From: Phycisphaerales bacterium
GTDB taxonomy: Bacteria > Planctomycetota > Phycisphaerae > Phycisphaerales > Phycisphaeraceae
Length of the DNA stretch: 7,676 nucleotides
Reading direction: 5' to 3'
Assembly: GCA_012031455.1 (NCBI GenBank)
Contig: JAAUTM010000050.1
Span: forward strand, 1 to 7,676
This document shows positions 1 through 7,172 of this stretch, piece after piece (the first letter of the stretch is position 1; every line of letters starts with the position of its first letter). Below the pieces are notes generated by a model, which did no database searches, had not been told where the DNA came from, and worked only from the letters and a program-made list of their open reading frames with translations. The translations under genes and the position numbers were made by a program.

Positions 1-757
1 ACAATCCAGCCTGATAAAAAATCCTCGAATCGTCCGGTGTCCTGCTGCCAGATGAACCACTGCGGTTGTAACACGCCCATTTTTTTGAAAATGTCTGGTA
101 GTCGTGGTATTCGACGTTTGGTTCATCCGGGCGAAGCCGGGAAGGCGGAGCACAAAGGTACCCGATACGCTTGTGACCACGAGCCAGCAGGTATTCAAGA
201 GCGATGCGTTTGCCAGCTTCATGATCCAATGCCACATTGTCAAAGTCGTTGCCGCAGATGCCACCAAAGAGCACCACGGGTAACCTGCCACGGAGTACAT
301 TGTGATGCTCTTCGAGGTCAAGGGTTTCATAGACCGGGCCCATGATCAAACCTTCGATCTGATCGCCATAGAGCTGATCGACGAGCTGCCTTTCATCTTC
401 TGGCCGTCCCTGCGTGATGGCCAGTTGCATGCGGAACTGCCGGGCACGGAGTTCCTGTTCCACATGGTTGGCGACCCTTGCCCAGAAGGGGTTGGAGAAA
501 TCTCGGGTCAGCAGCAGGCCAACCAGACCGGATCGACCACGGGCCATGACCTGTGCGGCTCGTGAAGGGGTATAACCGAGGTGGCGTACAGCCTTGAGGA
601 CTTGCTCGCGGGTGGCACGGCTGTATTTGTCGCCGACGTTGCGATTGAGGATGTCCGAGACGGTGGTGCGGCCCAGACCAGTGGCAACAGCCACCTGTTC
701 GAGGGTCACCCGCCGAGTGGGACCAGATACAGCAAGTTGATCGGAGCGTTCCGCCAT
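1..757 (-). CDS. LacI-family transcriptional repressor, partial at left edge, one frameshift
   Basis: This is a sugar-responsive DNA-binding repressor. It starts at the ATG at 757-755 (M-A-E-R-S-D-Q-L) and runs off the left edge. Residues about 17-38 form the LacI helix-turn-helix (V-T-L-E-Q-V-A, G-L-G-R-T-T-V-S, I-L-N). A hinge segment A-A-Q-V-M-A-R-G-R-S follows near residues 64-73, with Met where many family members have the minor-groove Leu. The periplasmic-binding-protein-like ligand domain begins G-L-V-G-L-L-L and includes N-P-F-W, a conserved D-x-x-x-G-x-x-x-A region and G-H-K-R-I-G-Y-L. Near residue 224 the frame breaks in an A7 run (plus-strand T7, 80-86). Adding one A restores a plausible sequence (M-G-V-L-Q-P-Q-W-F-I-W-Q-Q). 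No Shine-Dalgarno precedes the start; the promoter geometry suggests a leaderless mRNA. Three nearby operators point to autoregulation and control of the upstream hydrolase. The ligand is unknown. Confidence 0.93.
   Translation of the reverse strand, partial: MAERSDQLAVSGPTRRVTLEQVAVATGLGRTTVSDILNRNVGDKYSRATREQVLKAVRHLGYTPSRAAQVMARGRSGLVGLLLTRDFSNPFWARVANHVEQELRARQFRMQLAITQGRPEDERQLVDQLYGDQIEGLIMGPVYETLDLEEHHNVLRGRLPVVLFGGICGNDFDNVALDHEAGKRIALEYLLARGHKRIGYLCAPPSRLRPDEPNVEYHDYQTFSKKWACYNRSGSSGSRTPDDSRIFYQAGL
741..754. promoter_or_regulatory. Second LacI-type operator, inside the first lacI codons
   Basis: TCGGAGCGTTCCGC matches the core of the 770-787 operator at 13 of 14 positions. It overlaps lacI codons 2-6. 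Its start is 31 bp from the core of the first operator, about three helical turns, so two repressor dimers could sit on the same DNA face. It lies just downstream of the predicted transcription start. The match is seen; the function is inferred, and coding constraint could explain part of the sequence. Confidence 0.6.
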
Positions 758-764
758 ATTAATT

Positions 765-793
765 AATATACTCGGAGCGTTCCGAGTAGTCAA
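765..793 (-). promoter_or_regulatory. lacI promoter with operator as spacer
   Basis: On the minus strand TTGACT (793-788) and TATATT (770-765) are separated by exactly 17 bases, a near-consensus sigma-70 type promoter. The 17-bp spacer is itself the left and central part of the operator at 770-787. From the -10 box, the start of transcription is expected at 757-758, that is at the A of the lacI ATG or one base before it. The boxes and spacing are seen directly; promoter activity and the leaderless transcript are inferred. Confidence 0.78.
770..787. promoter_or_regulatory. LacI-type operator in the lacI promoter
   Basis: The sequence ACTCGGAGCGTTCCGAGT has perfect 7-bp arms, one mismatched pair next to the centre, and a central CG. 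An even-length palindrome with a central CpG is the classical LacI-family operator form. The core TCGGAnCGnTCCGA occurs again at 741-754 (one end base different) and at 2731-2744. Occupancy would block RNA polymerase between the -35 and -10 boxes of lacI. Confidence 0.82.
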
Positions 794-799
794 GGGTTT

Positions 800-2676
800 T
801 CAATAAAATTTTGTACTTTCCACCACTTCGGCAGGAACCGTTGTCAGCAACGTCACTGAATATCCGGGGACCACCAGTTCTTCTCCGGCAACAGCTTGCA
901 GGACCACTGCCTTGCTGCTCTGCGTGGTGGATTCATCAATCACCCGAATCTGTACCACATCACCGGTCTTGATCCCCAGCAATTCCGTCGGCAGGCCAAC
1001 TTTGGCGCGGCTGGTAACCTTGTTAATCACCAGAATGGAACGACTCCCATCCTCTCGTTGCACCGCCAGAGCTTCGACCTCTGCAGGTCGTGGACTGTCG
1101 ACGGTGACCATCATGCCCGTGAGCATCGGACGCGACCACTGGTAAAGGACACCGGAGGGGCGCAATTTATTGTCCGAGCCAAGCATCCCGTAGATGCCAT
1201 CCTTCACATGCCATTTGGCGATACCGGTGACACCCAGTTCCGCCAGACGTTTGACCACCATGGCATCAAACACCGCTCCCAGGTGATTGACCATCCGTGG
1301 ATCACGCGTCTTCCAAGACCAGCTGATGTTAAATTCCGTCAGGAATGTTTCTATGATTCGGTCACCGGCAAACTTGGGTATCAACTTGAGAACATCGGCG
1401 GCGTGTCCCGCCAGTGTGTCAGGCTTGGCAAGCACCTGTGCGTTGGTATCACTGGCATTACCCGAGGCATAATTGTGCCAGGTAATGAAACTGATCTGCG
1501 TCACACTGGCTTTGAGATACGATTCGACCCACGAGGGCTTGGGCCAGGTCATGGCCGGGCCGCCGACTTTGGTGGTCGGGTCAGCTTTACGGATGGCCAG
1601 CATGATCATGTTCTGCAACCGCCAAAGATCGCTGAGCCTGCCTTCCTTTTCGTAAGTGCCTTCACGTTCGTTAAGGACCTCCCACCAATCGATTTTTCGT
1701 CCCACTTCCTCATTCATGATGCGTGCAAGTTCCCCGCAGAATGCTGCAAATTCAGCCTCTTTTCAGAGGGTAGTACATCGCCATCATGAAACCACTTGGG
1801 CCAGTTGGCAATGTTTAACATGATGCGGGCATCACCGTAGCCCGAGGCGGTGGAGGCAAATACTTCCTTGAGTTTGGCCACATCCCATTTGCGAGTGGTG
1901 GCATCGGTCCAGCGGTCGGAAAGACCTGCATGATGAATGCGAATAAACTCCGGCTTAAGCAGTTTCAAATAGGCATTAAACTGAGGATCCTTGGCCCGTT
2001 CGGGCATGGTGATGTCATAATCCGCTACGCCCCAATGCATGAGCGTGAGCGGTGCCAGATTCCTGTTCCAATCAACCTTCAGGGGCACGGATTGAACTGG
2101 GGCTGACTTGTCCGAGGCGTAACTGGGCGTGGCGGTGAGTTTTCTCGACAATCGGGTCGGGCACATTCAGTGGAGCGGTGCCAGTGGGGATATTTTCCTT
2201 TTGGGTCAGGACCACACAATCCAGCACAGGTTCGATGGTGGTTTTCCCGCCACGGATCAATACGATTGATGTTCCCAGCTGCTCCCGGGTGTAAGTGCCG
2301 AAAGAACTCCATTTCCATTGCTCCGGTTGATCCCAGATCCAATTGTGTTCCTTTTGTTTACCATCAATGACCGACTTGAGTTGTATGGGCCCACCTAGAT
2401 GGCGGAAGTGGATTTCAAAACGCTGACCCTCAGCTGGCAAGGGCAGAGCAAAGATTGGCTCCCACTCCTTGCCACTGGTCACCGCTTTGCCTCCCGAAGC
2501 CCCTGCTGCCTCCACCACCTGTACCGTGCTTGGGGGCAAGTTGGTCTCCGCCTCGAGTAATGCTCCCGAAGGAGCACCAATGACATTGGCACGAGCCGAT
2601 CCTGCATCAGTGAGCCAATGATGGCCAATAACATCGTCATCAATATTGAAATCATGGGCTTGTAATCGTTTGTCAT
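800..2676 (-). CDS. Secreted modular glycoside hydrolase, clan GH-A, GH39-like; three frameshifts
   Basis: This is an exported carbohydrate-active enzyme, about 625 residues after correction. An N-terminal signal peptide (M-T-N-D-Y-K-P, then a hydrophobic run, then S-A-R-A before Asn) leads into a carbohydrate-binding-like beta-sandwich at about 30-165 (E-A-E-T, A-S-G-G-K, W-K-W-S-S-F-G-T-Y). The catalytic barrel covers about 190-520. Likely catalytic residues are the acid/base Glu of W-E-V-L-N-E (about 337) and the nucleophile Glu of F-L-T-E-F-N (about 448). V-G-G-P-A and I-T-W-H-N-Y are GH39-like landmarks. A C-terminal beta domain follows. The start at 2676 was chosen for the signal peptide; ATGs at 2694 and 2709 are alternatives and no SD is strong. 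Frame breaks lie near 2600-2607 (one base missing), at 2140-2143 (one extra A) and at 1760-1763 (one A missing). Export, an adjacent lacI and an upstream operator suggest substrate-induced polysaccharide use. The substrate cannot be told; GH39 assignment is moderate, clan GH-A stronger. Confidence 0.8.
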
Positions 2677-2719
2677 GGAGCAGCTCTTTCCCATGAGAGA
2701 AATCGTCATCAAAAGTGTT

Positions 2720-2773
2720 ATTTTAGCGAATCGGACCGCTCCGATATGTTATCCGCTTTATCTACAAATGCAA
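2720..2773 (-). promoter_or_regulatory. Candidate hydrolase promoter region
   Basis: Two readings are possible on the minus strand. TTGCAT (2773-2768) with TAACAT (2751-2746), 16 bases apart, would put the operator at 2730-2745 over the transcription start, as in lac. Alternatively TAAAAT (2725-2720) is a better -10 but lacks a good -35, and the operator would fill its spacer and -35 region. Either way the repressor would block initiation. Neither is strong by sequence alone. Confidence 0.4.
2730..2745. promoter_or_regulatory. LacI-type operator upstream of the glycoside hydrolase
   Basis: ATCGGACCGCTCCGAT has perfect 6-bp arms and a central CG. Its core TCGGAcCGcTCCGA matches the 770-787 operator at 12 of 14 positions, differing only at the two bases flanking the central CG. 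It lies 54 bp upstream of the hydrolase start and directly downstream of a candidate -10 box. This is the strongest evidence that the adjacent LacI protein controls the hydrolase gene. Confidence 0.82.
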
Positions 2774-2860
2774 GCGTAACCACTAATATTTTGTCAAAAT
2801 TCCACCAGTTCTAGGGTAAGTCAATCAATATATGTAAATTTTACAGATACATTGGAGGGC
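2746..2860 (+). promoter_or_regulatory. Upstream region of folP (divergent intergenic)
   Basis: This AT-rich stretch separates the divergent hydrolase and folP genes. It contains a 13-bp palindrome, ATTTTGTCAAAAT at 2788-2800 (6-bp arms about one central base). On the minus strand this includes a perfect TTGACA at 2797-2792 with no good -10 at the usual distance; on the plus strand TTGTCA at 2791-2796 could be a folP -35, again without a clear -10. GGAGG at 2854-2858 is the likely folP ribosome-binding site, though only two bases from the ATG. Confidence 0.4.
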
Positions 2861-3758
2861 ATGAGACTCACTTTTGCGGATGTCGGCACGTTCAACCTCG
2901 ATCAGCCCTGCATCATGGGCATTCTCAATGTCACGCCCGACAGTTTCTCCGATGGAGGCAGCTACCTATCGCCGGACGATGCACTGCAGCGGGGACTGGC
3001 GATGGTGGAGGAAGGTGCGAACCTCATCGATGTCGGCGGCGAATCCACCCGTCCGGGTTCACAACCAGTACCAGCCGAAAAACAAATAAAACGGGTAGTG
3101 CCGGTAATTCAGGCACTGGCAGTGGAACTGCAAAAGCGTGACCAGTTTGTACCCATCAGCATCGACACCCAATTGCCGATCGTGGCAACAGCTGCCTTGG
3201 AAGCGGGGGCATCGATCATCAATGATGTCAATGCCGGGCAAGCGCCGGGGATGTTGGAACTGGCAGCCCGTCATCATGTGCCCATCGTGCTGATGCACAT
3301 GCAAGGCAACCCGGCCACGATGCAACATGCCCCGCACTATCAACATGTGGTCAATGAGGTGAAGGCGTTTCTGCAAAGCAGGATTGAAGCAGCCCTGGCA
3401 GCGGGAGTGGCACGGGAAAAGATTGTCATTGACCCGGGCATTGGTTTTGGGAAAACCGTGGAACACAATTTACAGTTGTTGGCACATCTGGATGAGTTCA
3501 CAGCCATGGGCTTGCCGGTGCTGCTGGGGGTGAGTCGCAAAAGATTTTTGGGGACGTTGGGGCACATGGGGTTTTGACGGGGGAAAACCTCCGCAACCGG
3601 GGGAACTGACGGCTGCAAGCTGCGCAGCGGCAGTGAGTGCGCTTGTACAAGAGGTACGGCTATTCCGGGTGCATGATGTTTCGGCACATCGTCAAGCCTT
3701 GGATACCGCATGGGCGATTCTCAAAGCTCGTCATTCCGATCAGGGACGACAAAGTTGA
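2861..3758 (+). CDS. folP: Dihydropteroate synthase, one frameshift
   Basis: FolP condenses p-aminobenzoate with 6-hydroxymethyl-7,8-dihydropterin pyrophosphate to dihydropteroate in folate synthesis, in the cytoplasm; it is the sulfonamide target. Landmarks: N-V-T-P-D-S-F-S-D-G-G (residues 23-33), D-V-G-G-E-S-T-R-P-G (57-66), I-S-I-D-T, I-N-D-V, M-H-M-Q-G-N-P, I-D-P-G-I-G-F-G-K-T, G-V-S-R-K-R-F-L-G and C-terminal R-V-H-D-V. The frame ends early at TGA 3575-3577 because of one extra G in the GGGG run at 3568-3571. Removing it joins G-H-M to G-F-D-G-G-K-P-P-Q-P-G-E-L-T-A-A-S and gives 298 residues ending at 3758, normal for the family. ATG 2861 was chosen; an in-frame TTG at 2852 is an alternative because GGAGG (2854-2858) is very close to the ATG. 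It lies 127 bp upstream of bamA. Confidence 0.95.
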
Positions 3759-3885
3759 GCAGTTCGTCTGCAGGATTACCCACCCGGGTTTGAACACAGG
3801 GAGGGCGGCCTATTTGGACCTTTGCGGACCACCCGGTAAACTCACGGTTTACTTTCATCACAACGATCATTTGTGGAGTCCGAGC
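3759..3885 (+). other. folP-bamA intergenic spacer with a weak hairpin
   Basis: The bamA frame stays open upstream through this spacer, but it overlaps the restored folP end in another frame and does not look like protein. It holds a short inverted repeat, GTAAAC / GTTTAC (3836-3841 and 3847-3852, 5-base loop), without a following T-run, so it is not a convincing terminator. folP and bamA could be co-transcribed. I see no clear promoter. Confidence 0.4.
3875..3878 (+). promoter_or_regulatory. Ribosome-binding site supporting the TTG start of bamA
   Basis: GGAG lies seven bases before TTG at 3886-3888. The protein from this TTG begins with a charged segment (K-I-A-K-R), a hydrophobic core and I-S-A-Q, a normal export signal. 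Upstream in-frame starts lack this; the ATG at 3922 would remove the positive n-region. Confidence 0.6.
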
Positions 3886-6286
3886 TTGATCCAACAAAAA
3901 ATTGCTAAGCGGTTGGGGACAATGTTGCTGGCCGGTTGCCTGTTTCTTACAGCCTTGCCTCAGGACATATCAGCTCAGGGACTGGACCTGGCCAATCGGC
4001 CGGTGGGCGTGGTTGAATTTGAAGGTCTGAAACAGGTGCCCGAGGCACTGGTGCGAAACCAGGTGCGCATGTTGCAGGGCCAGCCTTACAACCCAGCTCT
4101 GGTGCAGGAAGACATTGTGCGCCTGACGCATCTGGGACGATTCGGTGCGGTCACTGCGCGGGTGGAACCCCAGACCGACGGATCGATCCGGGTGATCTTT
4201 GTGGTGCAGGAACTGGCGATGATCTCGGATGTGCTTTCGGTGGGTAATAAAAAAATATCCGATCAGGAAATTCTGAAACTGTCGGGACTGCGCAGTGGCG
4301 ACCCGGTGGATCAGTTCCTGATTCAGCGGGCCATCAATCAGATCAAGGAAGCTTACGAAAAGGAAGGACACTTCCAGGCGGAGATCAGCGTTGATCAGGA
4401 GCAGCTGGACGAGTCAGGGTTGCTGCTTTTCCGCGTGCGTGAAGGAGGCATGGCCAGGCTCCGGGATATCCGCTTTGAGGGCAATTCTGTTTTCGAAGAC
4501 GACCAGTTGCAGGCACAGATCAAATCGCGCACTTATTTTTTCATTCTGCGCAAGGGCGAAGTGAACCGGGAGCAGCTCGAATCGGACGCTGCGAAGTTGC
4601 GTGATTTCTACCGCGATGCCGGTTACCTCGATGCACAGGTGGGCAGGCGGATCGACATTTCGCCGGATCAGGAAGATGCGGTGGTGGTGTTCGTGGTGAG
4701 TGAAGGTCGGCAATACACGGTGGACCGCATCGTGGTCGAGGGGAATGAACTTTTCAGTACGGAGCAGATTCTGGCGGCGATGCTGATCAAACCCGGGGAT
4801 GTGTTCACCACCGAGAACGTTCGCAAAAGCTACGACTCGGTGATTGATCTGTATGGCAAGCTGGGGTTCATTGAAACGAAAATCCAGCGCGGCCCCGGTG
4901 CAGATGGCTTTGAACGGGTGTTTCATGAATCGGAATCGAAAGTCGATTTGATTGTGCGCATTGACGAAGGCCGGTCTTACACGGTGGGCAAGATGACGGT
5001 GTCGGGGAATCTATCCACCAAGGACAAAGTGGTACTGCGGCAAGTGCGCGGCTTGGAACCGGGACGGCGATTCGACCGCCAGGGCATTACCCTCACCGAA
5101 CAAAGACTCAAAGAAACGCCCTTGTTTTCAGATGCCAGCGTCACGGTGCTGGGCGAGACCACGGATGAAGTTCGGGACGTGCTGGTGGAGGTCAAGGAAA
5201 AACAAACGGGCAACATCAGTCTCGGGGCGGGCATCAGTTCGGATGCAGGCGTGGCGGGTGCCATTGAACTGACCCAGCGGAATTTTGACATAGCAGATGC
5301 ACCTGAAAGCTGGGGAGAATTTTTCAGCGGCAAGTCATTCCGTGGGGCGGGTCAGTTTTTCAGTTTGTCACTGCAACCCGGCAATGAGTTCAGCCAATAC
5401 AGCATAAGTTTCCGCGATCCAGCGTTTTTGGAGACGGACTATTTCCTGGACCTGTCGGCGTTCTATCTGGAACGCGAACGCGACCGCTACGATGAAACCC
5501 GTGGCGGCAGGATCGGTCGGGCTGGGGCAACGTTTCGGGGATGTATGGTCGGCAGCAGTTGGCGTCTGCGTGGTGAGAATATCGAAGTGGACAACATCGA
5601 CCCCGCAGCACCCAGGATGTCGTCGATGTGGCTGGGGGCAACATGCTGACCACGGTGAGCCTGGCAGCAACACGCAACACCACCGACAGTGCCCTTGTTC
5701 CCCACCAAAGGCAGTCTGCTGGATATGTCACTTTTCTCGTGCCGGGCTTTTGGGCGGCGAATTCGAGTACACCGTGGTTGCCCTGAGCTGGCGAAAATTC
5801 TGGACGGTCGATGAAGATTTCTTCGGCTACAAAACAGTGGTGACCCTCCGCCATGAAATGGGTTACATCTTTGAAGATGCGCAGGAAGTGCCGCTGTTTG
5901 AACGGTTGTACGCTGGTGGACGCAGCTTCCGAGGGTTTTCGTATCGCGGCATCGGCCCGCTGGGGTTTCTGCCCAGCCCCCCCGCCGCAGCTGGCACCCT
6001 CAGCGATGATCATGTCGGCGGAACGTGGCTGTTTTTGATGGGGCTTGAGTACAACTTCCCGATTTATCAGGACACCTTGCGTGGTGTGGTGTTCACAGAC
6101 ACCGGCACCGTGTCAGATGAAGCCGGGTTCGGAGAGTACCGGGTGGCAATCGGCGCTGGGATACGGCTGAAAGTGCCGTTTTTGGGTCAGGCCCCATTTG
6201 CGCTGGATTTTGCTGTGCCGCTGGTCAAAGAAGATGGCGACGACGCACGGATTTTCAGCTTCGATATTTCCCTGCCGTTCCGTTGA
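3886..6286 (+). CDS. bamA: Outer-membrane protein assembly factor BamA (Omp85), five clustered frameshifts
   Basis: BamA inserts beta-barrel proteins into the outer membrane. From TTG 3886 to TGA 6284-6286, corrected, it is 799 residues, close to the usual size. It has a signal peptide (about 1-34, cleavage near S-A/Q-G), then five POTRA repeats starting near residues 38, 104, 189, 277 and 365, several opening with the pattern hydrophobic-x-G-N, and an Omp85 barrel from about 445. The loop-6 motif is F-R-G-F (variant of V-R-G-F) within L-Y-A-G-G-R-S-F-R-G-F near nt 5910-5943. The C-terminus is I-S-L-P-F-R, so the usual terminal aromatic residue is penultimate. The frame is clean to about 5518, then breaks at 5519-5521 (extra G), 5566-5568 (base missing), 5611-5613 (C missing), 5700-5703 (extra C) and 5732-5735 (extra T). 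After correction typical barrel text appears (V-P-T-K-G-S-L-L-D-M-S). The following gene encodes Skp/OmpH, its usual partner. Confidence 0.95.
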
Positions 6287-6468
6287 GGGAAACCAGCAGG
6301 CATGGAAGCAGCTGTAACATTGTTGGGGATGGGGTTAACATGGACGGCCTAACCTGCTTTACACAATGCTCATTGCCAAGTTGTTGCAGGGATGCTAGAA
6401 CATTCGCCTTACGCCAAGCGTAAGACAGGGGTTGACTCACAGAATCGTAAACCTAAGGGAGTTTCACA
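6287..6468 (+). other. bamA-ompH intergenic region
   Basis: This 182-bp region has no convincing gene. It contains a perfect 7-bp inverted repeat at 6408-6424, a TTGACT at 6432-6437 that resembles a -35 box but has no acceptable -10 about 17 bases on, and the ompH ribosome-binding site AAGGGAG (6455-6461), seven bases before the ATG. The spacing is longer than in many compact bamA-skp operons, so ompH may have its own promoter. Confidence 0.45.
6408..6424. repeat. Perfect inverted repeat upstream of ompH
   Basis: CTTACGC and GCGTAAG flank a three-base CAA loop. No T-run follows, so it is unlikely to be an intrinsic terminator. It lies just before the TTGACT at 6432 and could be a regulator site or an mRNA leader hairpin; the function is unknown. 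Confidence 0.55.
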
Positions 6469-7089
6469 ATGTCGAAGTTTCGAACAAGCATGTTGGTGAT
6501 GTTGGCCGTGGCCCTGGTGCTGGGATCGGGCATGTGGGTCGGTGCGCAAAGCGGCAAATCGCGCCCGGTGGCCGCCGCAGTGGTGGATGTGCTGAAGCTC
6601 TTTGATTCACTGGCGGAAAAAGTGCAGGCGGATGCGGATATGCAGACCCGTGCAGATCGCTTGCAGCAGGAAGGTCAGGAACGTGAACGCAAACTTCAAG
6701 ACCTGCAGAAGGACCTGGAAGTGCTGGCCGCCCCGGGTTCAGCCGCCCACACCCAGAAGCAGGATGAACTGGAAAAGCAGGCCATCGAGTTTCAGACCTG
6801 GCGCAACTTCCAGAGCCAGAAGCTGCAGCGCGAACGGGCGGTTCGTTATGAACAGCTTTACCGCAAGATGACCGATAGCCTGGGCAAGCTTTCCAAGGAA
6901 AACGGCTTCGACATCATATTCTTCAAGGAAGGCGCTTTTGACACCCGCAACGTCAAGCCTGAACAACTGGGCACCGTCATCCAATTGCGTAAAGTGCTTT
7001 GGGCATCGGACGACCTGGACCTCACCGACATGCTCGTGCAGCGGATGAACAACGAGTTCAAGAACTCGACTGCCCCCAAGACTCCCTGA
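6469..7089 (+). CDS. ompH: Periplasmic chaperone, Skp/OmpH family
   Basis: A 206-residue Skp-like chaperone that would hold unfolded outer-membrane proteins in the periplasm and pass them to the BAM complex. Residues 1-26 are a signal peptide (S-K-F-R, hydrophobic core, V-G-A before Gln). V-V-D-V-L-K-L-F-D-S at about 38-47 matches the start of the mature Skp fold. Residues about 50-140 are rich in Q, E, K and R with heptad character and should form the long helical coiled-coil arms. The segment around N-G-F-D-I-I-F-F and the end (D-L-D-L-T-D, then V-Q-R-M-N-N-E-F) form the body of the fold. ATG 6469 is supported by AAGGGAG seven bases upstream. It is the only complete gene here with no frameshift. 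Its position after bamA supports the call. Skp and OmpH are names for the same family. Confidence 0.92.
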   Translation: MSKFRTSMLVMLAVALVLGSGMWVGAQSGKSRPVAAAVVDVLKLFDSLAEKVQADADMQTRADRLQQEGQERERKLQDLQKDLEVLAAPGSAAHTQKQDELEKQAIEFQTWRNFQSQKLQRERAVRYEQLYRKMTDSLGKLSKENGFDIIFFKEGAFDTRNVKPEQLGTVIQLRKVLWASDDLDLTDMLVQRMNNEFKNSTAPKTP

Positions 7090-7142
7090 AGCCCGGCAAT
7101 CTTGATGCTGGCATCGCCCGCATGACACAAAATACTTACGAT

Positions 7143-7172
7143 AAGCACCGTCACCGATGATGGTGCTTTTTT
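7143..7172 (+). terminator. Intrinsic terminator after ompH
   Basis: AAGCACC (7143-7149) pairs with GGTGCTT (7162-7168) around a 12-base loop, and the T-run at 7167-7172 overlaps and continues past the stem. It lies 53 bases after the ompH stop and would end the bamA-ompH transcript. Confidence 0.75.

Noticed and set aside
37..565. Plus-strand open frames at 37-345 and 302-565
   Set aside because: Both are opposite the LacI ligand-binding domain, which is clearly the coding strand.
896..1789. Plus-strand open frame of 297 codons opposite the hydrolase
   Set aside because: It lies antisense to the catalytic domain, which carries recognisable motifs, and its translation has no protein-like pattern.
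800..2676. The hydrolase as a true pseudogene
   Set aside because: Its breaks are the same kind as those in folP and bamA, which should be functional, so error explains them better.
2610..2710. Alternative hydrolase N-terminus in the frame that is open through the mature protein
   Set aside because: That frame has no start codon before an upstream stop and reads as an acidic non-signal sequence, whereas the frame from 2676 encodes a textbook signal peptide joined by a one-base correction.
3886..3942. Lipobox-like L-L-A-G-C in the BamA signal peptide, suggesting a lipoprotein
   Set aside because: The hydrophobic stretch before the Cys is short and continues after it to a good signal peptidase I site (I-S-A before Gln); BamA is an integral barrel, not a lipoprotein.
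5390..6013. Minus-strand open frame of 207 codons opposite bamA
   Set aside because: It is antisense to the Omp85 barrel and its composition is typical of a shadow frame.
5492..6286. A separate gene for the bamA C-terminus
   Set aside because: It continues the barrel after frameshifts; its first 70 or so codons are partly out of frame and the remainder is the BamA C-terminal barrel.
6432..6454. Sigma-70 promoter for ompH at TTGACT
   Set aside because: No acceptable -10 box lies 15-19 bases downstream; the Shine-Dalgarno occupies that place.
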